Below are positions 36,143 through 44,813 of a stretch of DNA of 64,000 bases, in pieces. The position numbers and the translations under genes are program-made. Numbering within the stretch: position 1 is the first letter of the stretch; each line of letters starts with the position of its first letter. Source of the stretch: Nostoc cf. commune SO-36 (GTDB taxonomy: Bacteria > Cyanobacteriota > Cyanobacteriia > Cyanobacteriales > Nostocaceae); the NCBI RefSeq assembly GCF_023734775.1, contig NZ_AP025732.1, forward strand, positions 4,462,501 through 4,526,500. Direction: 5' to 3'. A model generated the notes under the pieces. It was not told where the DNA came from and ran no database searches. It saw only the letters and a program-made list of their open reading frames with translations.

Positions 36143-38017
36143 CTAGCACTGTTTAGCTGTAGATGGATTCACAAAATCATGTAAATTTACATCCCAAATG
36201 CTGATGTAAATAAAATTACATTGTTGGCGGATAATTTGACCCTTGACTGAGCCATTATTAAAACTAAAATTATCAGACTGACGCTGTTGTACTTGTTTGA
36301 GTCCCTGCTTTATATCTTCAGTGGCTTGCCCACGTAACATTCCATTTAATGTAGTCTCCATTACCTGCGGGTCTACTGATTCGGCAAAAGATACCTCAGT
36401 TTGACGCAGTACTTTAGAATTACGATCAAATAAGTAGCCAAGGTCAATTTTATTTGGCACTAATTTGTAAACGACAGCACGGGTATTACCCCATACGCCT
36501 CTTAAATCTCGATTTGGTTTGCCAAGGGTAGCTTCTACGATGTTTCTTGGTGTACCTGTAGGGAATGCGGGAACGCTTTGCCTGCTGGTAGTTGCAGCTA
36601 ATTTACTGCGCGGCTTCTTCTGTGGCGTGGAACGCATTTCGGGTATGGGAACTGGGCTGGCATTACCCAAAGCAGGCAGCGCCTCATTCTCTGGTTCTGA
36701 CTGTGGTGTGGATACTGCTACTGGCACTGGAGTATCTGAAGTTACAAGCTCTTTTTCTGGCTGTGGTATAGATACAACTGGGGGATCAGAGGTTGGCAAA
36801 GGATCGGGAATTACTCGCCGTCGTGTTGGTGAAGTCGGTACAACTGGGACTGGAGAAGTTTGGGAAAAAACAGGCGGTTCGGTAGATGCAGGAGTGGGCA
36901 AAAATTCTGGCGATGGGGTAGGACTTGTGGCAATAGTTGTTTCTGGTTTTTGCTGACGAGTGATGTTAGAAATTGCTACTGTACTAAGCAAACCACCTAT
37001 CAGCAAACTACTGACAATCACAGCAGGTTTTTGCCAGTTTCTACTAGAGGAAGACGGTGCGATACCTTCGGTAAGCTTCGCTAACGCAGAATTGTTTTGC
37101 GGAGAATATAATGGCTGAGTTTGTCGAGTCGATGTAGTGGGAGAAAAAATTACTGTGGGAGTATTTGCAGCTAACTCAGGAGGTATATTACTAGCAGACT
37201 GCAAAGCATATAACATTTTACTGGCAGTACTGTAGCGATCGCCAGCATGAGGTTTAATTGCCTGATTAAGTATCGCCGCTAATTGGGAAGAGACATGAGG
37301 GGCGTGATCTTGCCAAAGTATTTCCCCAGTTTTGAGGTCAGTTAGTAGTTCTTGCGGGTGTTTACCAGTTAGCAGATAAATCGCTGTTAAGCCTAAGCTG
37401 TAGATATCTGTAGCGTAAACTGGGCGGCCAACAGCTTGTTCACTAGGCATATAGCCAGGTGTACCAATGACGAGCGATCGCGTAGGGTATCCTGGAGAAT
37501 TAACCACTGAACGGATTGTTTCTTTGACTGCCCCAAAATCAATTAAAACTGGTTCGCTATCAACAGAACGCAGAATAATGTTATCTGGTTTGATATCTCG
37601 GTGAATAATGCCTTTGCTGTGGACATAATCTAAAACTGAAAGCAGACTTAAGAGAATTTGCCGAACAGCAACTTCACTCTCAAATCCTTTGGCTTCGACA
37701 ATTTTTGTTAAGGTTTGCCCGTGAATCCATTCTTGGACGAGGTAAAATTGTCCATTTTCAGAAAAGTAGGCGTAGAGTTTCGGAATTTGGTTACTACTTT
37801 CACCCAAAAACTCTAAGGTTGCTGCTTCCCGTTCAAACCGTTGTTGGATAAGCTGGTAGTTTTGCGGATCATTATTGGTTATCGGTTTTAGTTGCTTGAT
37901 TACACAGCGACGGCGAGAAGGCATGTGGATATCTTCTGCTAGAAAGGTTTCGCCAAACCCACCAGCGCCGATTACCTGGATAACTTGATAGCGATTGTTT
38001 AGCAGGGTTATTGTCAT
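36143..38017 (-). CDS. Serine/threonine protein kinase with membrane anchor
   Basis: A Hanks-type kinase at residues ~10-275: the Gly loop IGAGGFGETFLAEDI, the lysine in CVIKQLKP, the catalytic loop IIHRDIKPDNIILR, the Mg-binding LIDFGAVKETI and the activation region GTPGYMPSEQAVGRPVYATD. A membrane helix (VIVSSLLIGGLLSTVAISNI) follows at ~335-353, then a Pro/Thr-rich linker of ~120 residues, and a C-terminal domain (about 480-624) with FPTGTPRNIVEATLGKPNRD, which looks like an SmpA/OmlA-like or conserved cyanobacterial sensor region. It probably senses an extracytoplasmic signal. It is the neighbour of the HAD-type gene on the same strand. Confidence 0.9.
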   Translation of the reverse strand: MTITLLNNRYQVIQVIGAGGFGETFLAEDIHMPSRRRCVIKQLKPITNNDPQNYQLIQQRFEREAATLEFLGESSNQIPKLYAYFSENGQFYLVQEWIHGQTLTKIVEAKGFESEVAVRQILLSLLSVLDYVHSKGIIHRDIKPDNIILRSVDSEPVLIDFGAVKETIRSVVNSPGYPTRSLVIGTPGYMPSEQAVGRPVYATDIYSLGLTAIYLLTGKHPQELLTDLKTGEILWQDHAPHVSSQLAAILNQAIKPHAGDRYSTASKMLYALQSASNIPPELAANTPTVIFSPTTSTRQTQPLYSPQNNSALAKLTEGIAPSSSSRNWQKPAVIVSSLLIGGLLSTVAISNITRQQKPETTIATSPTPSPEFLPTPASTEPPVFSQTSPVPVVPTSPTRRRVIPDPLPTSDPPVVSIPQPEKELVTSDTPVPVAVSTPQSEPENEALPALGNASPVPIPEMRSTPQKKPRSKLAATTSRQSVPAFPTGTPRNIVEATLGKPNRDLRGVWGNTRAVVYKLVPNKIDLGYLFDRNSKVLRQTEVSFAESVDPQVMETTLNGMLRGQATEDIKQGLKQVQQRQSDNFSFNNGSVKGQIIRQQCNFIYISIWDVNLHDFVNPSTAKQC

Positions 38018-38712
38018 GAGAAATCACAAGCGTAGACACCGGAGACATTTCGCCTCTGGGCTTGTCGTCAGACATCGCCCTTTCCAAATGTACATCAGAT
38101 GAGTTCATGAGTTATGAAGACTGAGATAAGAACGCCATCCGTTCTTAATAGTTTATTGGCAGAGTGATGCCGTGAATCCTTTTAGCGTAGGCGTAGACCA
38201 TCATAGACATAGCTTTTAGGTCTGCATTGCGGGCTGCAAGACTGGAAAAACTTAAGATAGCTGAGATTTCGAGAGAAAGCCTAAGCTTCAAGGACTTGCT
38301 GTCGTGCTGGGGGGATGACCCGGCGAAAGCAGATAATCATTAAAAAGCTGTTGCCAAAATTTCCGCAGTAGGGGATTGTTTGTGCAAATAAAGAATGAGG
38401 AATGGGAAATTAGAGAGTCGAAGGAGAAAAATAGCAAATTTATTACCAATTGCAGATTAATTTCACATTAAAACTGCAACCAAAGAGGGTGGTTTGGCAA
38501 GACTGCTTAAGCAATACAACAACAAATTTTACCCTTTGACTAAGCCGATAGTGCAATGGCACAAACCGATCAATTGAGTAAATCTGTTTATAGATACTAT
38601 TAATCTAAACCAATTCTTGCTTGCGCGTCCCTGCTTTATTAATTTGAGAATTAAATTTTTATTTAACCAGAAACTTCAAGTATAATTATTACTTGTTCAT
38701 TTAGGTACTGCT
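38018..38712. other. Intergenic region upstream of carbonic anhydrase
   Basis: It carries a diverged copy of the 29-bp repeat (38185-38213) and a related GC-rich stretch (38030-38078). The 3' half is AT-rich and should contain the ccaA promoter. No gene was recognised. Confidence 0.5.
38185..38213 (+). repeat. Dispersed 29-bp repeat (copy 3, diverged)
   Basis: GCGTAGGCGTAGACCATCAT followed by AGACATAGC. It aligns to the copies at 1918 and 33078 with several substitutions. Confidence 0.55.
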
Positions 38713-39531
38713 ATGAAAAAATTGATTAAAGGTTTGCGCGAATTCAAAAGCAGTTATTTTTCCGCCAATGAAGAACTGTTTGAACAACTTTCTCATGGTC
38801 AAAAGCCCAGAGTACTATTTATTACTTGTTCTGATTCGCGTATCGATCCAAACCTAATTACACAAGCTGGGTTAGGTGAATTGTTTGTTATCCGCAATGC
38901 AGGTAACATTATTCCACCATTTGGTGCAACTAATGGCGGTGAAGGGGCAACAATTGAATATGCGATTCAGGCATTAGATATTCAACAAATTATTGTCTGT
39001 GGTCACTCGCATTGTGGTGCTATGAAAGGGTTAATGAAGTTAGACAGCTTGCGGGTAGAAATGCCGCTTGTACATGACTGGCTTAAGTATGCAGAGGCAA
39101 CCCGACGACTGGTGAAAGACAATTATAGCCACTACGAAGGAGAAGAACTCTTAGAAGTAATTATTGCTGAGAATGTACTCACCCAAATCGAAAATTTACG
39201 GACTTATCCGGTGATTCACTCTAAGCTCCATCAAGGGCAACTTAGTATTTATGCTTGGATTTATCAAATCGAGACAGGAGAAATATTGGCATACGATCCA
39301 GAAAAGCACGCCTATGTCTTGCCTCAAAATCAGCTTCTCCCATCGGAGATAGATGAGACGTTAGTTAGCTCACCTTTAGCTAGCAATGTGGAGATACATT
39401 TCACTAAAACTCAACAACGGGCATTTCAATCGTCCCAGGAATCCCCTATTTCCACACATGAATGGTTTCCAATGACAGTGCTTTCTCCAGAGCAAATGGA
39501 GCGAATTTATCGAGGCTCAACAAGAAAGTAA
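38713..39531 (+). CDS. ccaA: Carboxysomal beta-carbonic anhydrase
   Basis: It interconverts CO2 and bicarbonate inside the beta-carboxysome, feeding Rubisco. The zinc site is complete: ITCSDSRIDPNLIT (Cys plus Asp-Arg pair) and IIVCGHSHCGAMKGL (His and Cys). Other conserved segments are ELFVIRNAGNIIPPFGATNG and GEGATIEYAIQALDI. It has the C-terminal extension characteristic of the carboxysomal CcaA/IcfA type, ending EQMERIYRGSTRK, absent from short bacterial beta-CAs. The length of 272 residues matches Synechocystis CcaA. A single-gene unit followed by a terminator hairpin. Confidence 0.92.
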   Translation: MKKLIKGLREFKSSYFSANEELFEQLSHGQKPRVLFITCSDSRIDPNLITQAGLGELFVIRNAGNIIPPFGATNGGEGATIEYAIQALDIQQIIVCGHSHCGAMKGLMKLDSLRVEMPLVHDWLKYAEATRRLVKDNYSHYEGEELLEVIIAENVLTQIENLRTYPVIHSKLHQGQLSIYAWIYQIETGEILAYDPEKHAYVLPQNQLLPSEIDETLVSSPLASNVEIHFTKTQQRAFQSSQESPISTHEWFPMTVLSPEQMERIYRGSTRK

Positions 39532-39610
39532 AAATGTTACAAAATTGTCAAAAGTAACGGATATTTTGAGGCTGACTTGAGAGTATTTTTAATCGGTCAA
39601 AAAGTAATGA

Positions 39611-39640
39611 AAATCACAGATACGATTGCATCTGTGATTT
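39611..39640. terminator. Terminator hairpin after ccaA
   Basis: AAATCACAGAT pairs with ATCTGTGATTT around an 8-base loop, followed by AAAAAATATT. It lies between convergent genes, so it may act in both directions. Confidence 0.75.
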
Positions 39641-39697
39641 AAAAAATATTCCTAGAATTATTAAAGTTTGAAAAAATTAACTAAGGTTTACAGCTAC

Positions 39698-40747
39698 CTA
39701 AGTGAATTCTATAGTATCAACAAACTCTAAAATACTTTCCTTGATGTCTTCAGCTTCTTCTTCAACGGAATCGGGAGTTTCGCCGTTAATAAAGCTGTGC
39801 TGACTACTAACTATATACAAAAATTCACCACTAATAAAGGAGAGCAGTCCCCGGTACGCATCTAATCTGATCGCAGTTCCATTATTTTCTTGCTTAGAAA
39901 TGGTGGAACCTTTGGGCATATCAATTAATACATAGTAAGCGCCTCGCAAAGTATTTTCCAGATACTCGGTATACTCCACAGAAGCGTCTGGTACATTGGC
40001 GAAAATCGCTTGGGGTATATACTTGTCTACTAAAATTGTTTGTAAATATTCTTCTTGTCCAACAGATTCCAGTTCTTCTAACTGTTCCAGAGGAAAAGGA
40101 TAATAATCGATTCTCAGCAGAGTACCGATGTCATCAGAAAAGCCAACTACTCCTTCCTGACTCTGAATTCTCCCGCCCTGTTGCGGATCAACAGGAATCG
40201 GCACGGTAAAATTGCCTAATGGGGATTGATATGTCTGTTCGCTAAAATCTTCGATGACTACTGTCTCATCTTCATCGTCTGCATATTCTTCATCTTCTGC
40301 TTCTTGAAAGGCTGCGATTACCTCCTTGATAATTTCCTCTGCTTCTTCATCCTCCAAGTCTAAAGCTGCTTGTAGCTTTTTGAGGTAGGCTTGTTTCGAT
40401 TTCGGGATGGCGAGTTCATCGTCTAAAAGTACTATCACCCCAGCAGCAAAACCATCCAGCACTAATTCATCTGAAAGAGATACTTTCGCGGCATTAAACA
40501 GGGGTCCAATTCCCTCTTCTTCGGCAATGGAGATGAGTCTATCAACTATTTCGGTGATTTCATCTTCTGAGTATTCCTCGAAAACCTCAAATTCCCAGAG
40601 GATACCCGCTAAACTTTCTGCATCTACATCTTCAATCACTGAATCCACGATCGCAGTCACAGTTGCGATCGCCGCTACTGCTTCCTCTGGACTTAGCGAT
40701 TCCTCTGATGTCTTTGGTGAATTAAAAACCTTGTCATATTTAGTCAT
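39698..40747 (-). CDS. Acidic protein of unknown function
   Basis: A 349-residue, strongly acidic protein. The N-terminal half is Glu/Asp-rich and helical (EEAVAAIATVTAIVDSVIED, DEEAEEIIKEVIAAFQEAED). From about residue 170 it becomes a compact beta-rich domain: YQSPLGNFTVPIPVDPQQGG, DDIGTLLRIDYYPFPLEQLE, YYVLIDMPKGSTI and GEFLYIVSSQHSFI. The second half resembles PsbP/Mog1-like cyanobacterial domains in pattern, but this is only a guess. No signal peptide. It is convergent with ccaA. Confidence 0.65.
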   Translation of the reverse strand: MTKYDKVFNSPKTSEESLSPEEAVAAIATVTAIVDSVIEDVDAESLAGILWEFEVFEEYSEDEITEIVDRLISIAEEEGIGPLFNAAKVSLSDELVLDGFAAGVIVLLDDELAIPKSKQAYLKKLQAALDLEDEEAEEIIKEVIAAFQEAEDEEYADDEDETVVIEDFSEQTYQSPLGNFTVPIPVDPQQGGRIQSQEGVVGFSDDIGTLLRIDYYPFPLEQLEELESVGQEEYLQTILVDKYIPQAIFANVPDASVEYTEYLENTLRGAYYVLIDMPKGSTISKQENNGTAIRLDAYRGLLSFISGEFLYIVSSQHSFINGETPDSVEEEAEDIKESILEFVDTIEFT

Positions 40748-41095
40748 AAATGCTACCTGACTTAATTCCTTGATAGTAATAACAGATTGAAAGTGACAAT
40801 GGTCAGTTTACCAATGCAGCGAATCTTATAGAGAAAAAGTTGGCTAATCCGTGATTTAGTCAGTATTGCTCAGGTGTAGCTAATCTCCAGCACTAATTAA
40901 GCGTTGCTATATTCCTTTGTTTTTATCTTCTAGCAGATGAATTATGTCTATCGATAGAATTATAAACTAGCTAACGATAGATACCTACACCGTAGGACAG
41001 ATGTCACAATACCAAAGTTTGTAACAACACACAATACTCGAAACATTGTACTGTTGGTCTACAAGTATGAATTACATGAAATTTTGAGTTCTTTT
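40748..41095. other. Divergent promoter region
   Basis: AT-rich, without repeats. It separates the acidic-protein gene from the amylase gene and should hold both promoters. Confidence 0.45.
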
Positions 41096-43024
41096 ATGGT
41101 ACAAACCCCTCCATCTCAGTTTTCACCAGATCAATATAAAGTTGATTCTGCACAAGAAAAAGTACAAGCTATTATAGAAACACCACCATCAGATACTGAG
41201 ATTGATTTAGAGTTTCTTTACACTAGAGATATTGAATTTCGTCAGGAAACCATTTACTTTCTTGTGGTTGATCGCTTTTATGATGGCGATCCAGACAACA
41301 GCGAAGGTGCAAACTCAGAACTGCATGATCCAACTAGACAAGATTGGGGTAAATACTGGGGTGGCGACTTGCAAGGTGTCATCGATAAATTAGATTATCT
41401 CAAAAACATGGGAGTGACAGCCCTTTGGTTAACTCCACTGTTTGAGCAGGTTGAAGAGTTATTTGTTGGAAATGCAGCGCTACATGGCTATTGGACAAAA
41501 GACTTTAAGCGGCTAAATCCTCGCTACATTGCTGATGGAGAAAATCCTTCTTTAAACGCTACGCAAGAAGAAAAAAATACGACCTTTGATCGGCTAGTTA
41601 CAGAACTGCACAAGCGGAATATGAAGCTGGTGCTAGATATTGTCTGCAACCATAGCAGCCCTGACACTAGCGGTAGTAAAGGTGAATTGTATGATGATGG
41701 CGTGAAAATTGCTGATTTCAATGATGATGTCAATAATTGGTATCACCACTATGGCGAAGTGCAAAACTGGGAAGACGATTGGCAAGTACAGAACTGTGAA
41801 CTATCTGGTCTAGCAACCTTCAATGAGAATAATACTGAATATCGTGAGTATATCAAATCAGCCATTAAACAATGGCTAGACCGTGGTGTAGATGCACTGC
41901 GGGTGGATACTGTCAAGCACATGCCTATCTGGTTTTGGCAAGAATTCACTGGTGATATGACCAATCACAAACCAGATGTATTCATTTTTGGCGAATGGAT
42001 TTACAGTAATCCTACTGACGATCGCTCGGTGGAATTTGTTAACCACTCAGGCATGACACTCCTAGACTTTGGCTTGTGTGTGGCAATTCGAGCCGCATTA
42101 GGGCAAGGTTCAGAAATGGGATTCGAGACAATTCAATACATTTTTGACCAAGATTATCGCTACAACGGGGCTACAGAGTTAGTTACCTTCATCGATAATC
42201 ATGATATGTCCCGCTTCCAATCGCTGAACCCTGATCCAGCGATGTTGAAAGTTGCGATCGCCTTAATTATGACCTGTCGCGGTATTCCCTGCATCTATTA
42301 CGGTACAGAACAATATCTGCATGACGACACCGATGGCGGTAACGATCCCTATAACCGCCCGATGATGGAAAATTGGGATACTGAGACTGAAGTTTATCGT
42401 TGCATTAGGCTGCTGTCTGGCTTACGGCGACTGAATCCAGCCGTATCAATGGGTAGCCACTGGCAAAAATACTTAACACCAGATGTTTACTGTTATGTAC
42501 GCCGCTATCGTGACTCTGTGTGTTTTGTCGCTTTAAACCGGGGAGGAGAAGTTACTCTACCAGAAGTAGAAACAGAATTGCCTGATGGCGAACATACTTG
42601 CATAGTGACTCGCAATAAGTATGAGGTAAAAGACGGCAAGATTTATAACTTGGTATTAGAAGAACGGGGAGTGCTTGTTTTCAGCCACGTTGGGGAACGG
42701 ATCAAAGCACAGACAATTGTCCGTGTTCAACTCACTGGCGTGGATACCCAACCCGGTGAAATCATTGTGGTGACAGGAGATTGCCCAGAGTTGGGCAACT
42801 GGGATATCAGTAAAGCATATCCTTTAGAGTATATCAACCCGAATACTTGGTCTGCTGAAATTCCCTTTGATGAGAGTACTGGTAAGCTGATTGCTTATAA
42901 ATATGCCATGTGGCGGGAAGGGCGATCGCCTCTGCGCGAAAATTTGGTAAATCGTCGCTGGGTGATTGCGAAAGAAGGTACTGTAAAATGGCGTGACAGC
43001 TGGGCGTCGGGAAGAGAATCGTAG
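41096..43024 (+). CDS. Alpha-amylase family glycosidase with C-terminal CBM20
   Basis: A GH13 enzyme acting on alpha-glucans. The (beta/alpha)8 barrel motifs are in order: LVLDIVCNHSSPD, DALRVDTVKHMPIWFW (catalytic Asp), DVFIFGEWIYS (catalytic Glu) and LVTFIDNHDMSRF (third Asp), preceded by YFLVVDRFYDGDPDN and TALWLTPLFEQ as in cyclodextrin glucanotransferase-like members. Residues ~545-640 form a starch-binding CBM20 (VRVQLTGVDTQPGEIIVVTG, CPELGNWDISKAYPLEY, YKYAMWREG). No signal peptide, so it is probably cytoplasmic and acts on glycogen. ATG 41096 is preferred; a TTG start at 41054 is possible. Confidence 0.9.
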   Translation: MVQTPPSQFSPDQYKVDSAQEKVQAIIETPPSDTEIDLEFLYTRDIEFRQETIYFLVVDRFYDGDPDNSEGANSELHDPTRQDWGKYWGGDLQGVIDKLDYLKNMGVTALWLTPLFEQVEELFVGNAALHGYWTKDFKRLNPRYIADGENPSLNATQEEKNTTFDRLVTELHKRNMKLVLDIVCNHSSPDTSGSKGELYDDGVKIADFNDDVNNWYHHYGEVQNWEDDWQVQNCELSGLATFNENNTEYREYIKSAIKQWLDRGVDALRVDTVKHMPIWFWQEFTGDMTNHKPDVFIFGEWIYSNPTDDRSVEFVNHSGMTLLDFGLCVAIRAALGQGSEMGFETIQYIFDQDYRYNGATELVTFIDNHDMSRFQSLNPDPAMLKVAIALIMTCRGIPCIYYGTEQYLHDDTDGGNDPYNRPMMENWDTETEVYRCIRLLSGLRRLNPAVSMGSHWQKYLTPDVYCYVRRYRDSVCFVALNRGGEVTLPEVETELPDGEHTCIVTRNKYEVKDGKIYNLVLEERGVLVFSHVGERIKAQTIVRVQLTGVDTQPGEIIVVTGDCPELGNWDISKAYPLEYINPNTWSAEIPFDESTGKLIAYKYAMWREGRSPLRENLVNRRWVIAKEGTVKWRDSWASGRES

Positions 43025-43029
43025 AGATA

Positions 43030-43112
43030 CAGCACTTCCGGCAGCTACGAGGTACATTTATCCTCAAAGCTGAAAGGTATGCTAGAAGAGGGGCAAGGAG
43101 AAAAACTGTATT
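43030..43112. mobile_element. 100-bp MITE, 3'-truncated (copy 3)
   Basis: It begins TA-CAGCACTTCCGGCAGCTACG five bases after the amylase stop and matches 51335-51434 up to AAAAACTGTATT. The distal inverted end is lost. Confidence 0.8.
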
Positions 43113-43153
43113 AGATATCTCCAGAAATTGAATATACATCACCTATAAACCTT

Positions 43154-43177
43154 GTAGAGACGTAGCAGTGCTACGTC
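43154..43177. repeat. Short hairpin repeat
   Basis: GTAGAGACGTAGCAGTGCTA followed by CGTC. The complete palindrome is at 51473-51501, and both copies follow a MITE of the 100-bp family. Confidence 0.7.
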
Positions 43178-43266
43178 AAAACAATTCATTTTTGCAGATG
43201 TCTAGTAAAGCACTGCATTGGACAAAAATAGGCGAAATGTTGCTGAAAACAAAGGGGTAACTGTTG

Positions 43267-43704
43267 ATGAGTAAAGCAACACTCTATAATCAAGACTTTC
43301 TAGTGTGGACGCAGCAACAAGCTGAGTGCCTGAAGAAAGGACGCTGGGCTGAGTTAGACGTTGAACATTTGGTAGAGGAACTAGAGGCTTTGGGTCGGAG
43401 TGAACAAAAGGAACTTGGAAGTTATTTGCAGCTACTTTTAATGCACTTACTCAAATGCCAATATCAACCAGAGCGAAAAACCAAAAGTTGGGTTAATACA
43501 ATCTCTAACAGCCGAAACCAAATTCAAGATTGTTTGGAAGATACTCCCAGTTTGCAGCGCTTTCTTGAGGATTGGGAGTGGATACAGAAATATTATCGAC
43601 GCGCTCGTAGAGATGCAGCAAATGAAACTCAAAAACCAATAGAAACTTTTCCCCTTGAGTGTCCTTTTACTGTGGAACAAGTTCTTAATACTGACTTCCT
43701 CTGA
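43267..43704 (+). CDS. DUF29 family protein
   Basis: DUF29 is a small cyanobacterial family, multi-copy in Nostoc and of unknown function. Typical features: LYNQDFLVWTQQQAECLKKG, WAELDVEHLVEELEALGRSE, SYLQLLLMHLLKCQYQPERK and the closing ECPFTVEQVLNTDFL. The 145-residue length is complete. ATG 43267 is taken, immediately after an in-frame TTG. It is followed by the remnant of a methyltransferase on the same strand. Confidence 0.88.
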   Translation: MSKATLYNQDFLVWTQQQAECLKKGRWAELDVEHLVEELEALGRSEQKELGSYLQLLLMHLLKCQYQPERKTKSWVNTISNSRNQIQDCLEDTPSLQRFLEDWEWIQKYYRRARRDAANETQKPIETFPLECPFTVEQVLNTDFL

Positions 43705-43728
43705 GTTAGACTGCCGATCTTAAGCAAT

Positions 43729-43958
43729 ATGAATGAGTGGTACAAAGAAGACCTCGCGTTTATTCATGATGACGGTTTCCGTGACTTCGCTCTCAAATCT
43801 GCTCCTGGTATTTTAGAAATCCTGGGTTATACGAAGCGACAACTGTTGAAAGTGAACTCCAGCGCGTGGGCTTTGAAGTTGAAACAACCCATCGTTATGG
43901 TAAATACCTACTGTCAAAAGGTCATGTAGCATTTATTGTACGCAAATTATATGAATAA
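43729..43958 (+). pseudogene. SAM-dependent methyltransferase remnant (central deletion)
   Basis: The start encodes MNEWYKEDLAFIHDDGFRDF, ALKSAPGILEIL, the N-terminus of a class I methyltransferase family. The frame then jumps, and the C-terminus follows in another frame: EATTVESELQRVGFEVETTH, RYGKYLLSKGHVAFIVRK. The whole SAM-binding core is missing, so about 150 codons were deleted at about 43833-43840. The gene is dead. Confidence 0.7.
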
Positions 43959-44117
43959 ATATCTGAATCAAATCCAATATCTAATTTTTTTTGCTATGGT
44001 GATCCCAAAGGAATTGTTAAGTAATTACGAGGCGTCAATCAAGTAACTATGCAATAAATTCGTATATTAAAATACAAGTATATAGAAATATTTTCTCTAT
44101 AAAATGGATCTGTTATG

Positions 44118-44525
44118 TTACTTATTCGGTTGGGCAATACGCGCTTCAATATCTTCCAATGTTTGTAACAATAGACGACTTGCCTGTAATTGCCAACCCC
44201 ATTTTTGAATTCTAAAAGCTAATACAGTTCCAACTATAGCAGCTAACAAACATACAGGTTGATTTAAAGAAATTCCGAATAACAAACCCAATCCAGCAAT
44301 TCCCCAAAATGGTAAAGCTGCTGCTTGTCTTTGTTCTTCCACAATTTGACTAATCATATTAGAAGATTGCTTACTAGCGAGTAATGCCTCTTTGACTTCT
44401 CGCTGTTCGGCTGCTGATACTGACAAACCTATTTTGCGCCGTAGTTTTTCAATTTTGCGGGCATCTGTGCTGTACTCTGTTAGCTCATCTTCTGCCATTT
44501 TGAGCAGTCGTTCTAGTTGTGCCAT
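44118..44525 (-). CDS. Small membrane protein with N-terminal coiled coil
   Basis: A 135-residue protein: residues 1-60 are charged and helical (LERLLKMAEDELTEYSTDAR, KIEKLRRKIGLSVSAAEQRE), followed by two membrane helices (FWGIAGLGLLFGISLNQPVC, LLAAIVGTVLAFRIQKWGW) and a short amphipathic C-terminus. No family name is known to me. The codon pattern and coherent topology support a real gene. It is divergent from ppsA. Confidence 0.6.
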   Translation of the reverse strand: MAQLERLLKMAEDELTEYSTDARKIEKLRRKIGLSVSAAEQREVKEALLASKQSSNMISQIVEEQRQAAALPFWGIAGLGLLFGISLNQPVCLLAAIVGTVLAFRIQKWGWQLQASRLLLQTLEDIEARIAQPNK

Positions 44526-44723
44526 TATGCATTACGTCCGAATCCGATACAGTCATTATCCCGAATAATTGTTATTTATGGACTATGGTTTGGTATTTAA
44601 TTTCATAATCCAAAATTATGATACTAGCTGTAATATCTAAAAGTGAATATGGAAAAATATACTAGTACGCCACCGCGAAAATAGAGGAACCATTAAAAAT
44701 CACTAAAGAGTTTATTCCATAAT

Positions 44724-44755
44724 ACTTTTGACTTTTGACTTTTGGCTTTTGACTT
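44724..44755 (+). repeat. Tandem heptamer repeat upstream of ppsA
   Basis: Four and a half copies of ACTTTTG (one with a G substitution) lie 60 bases before the ppsA start, then a GC-rich inverted stretch (CCGCCTTGCGGTTAGCGG). Confidence 0.75.
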
Positions 44756-44813
44756 CCGCCTTGCGGTTAGCGGTTACGCACTAACAAACTGAGTATAAAC
44801 TTAAAAGGTAATT

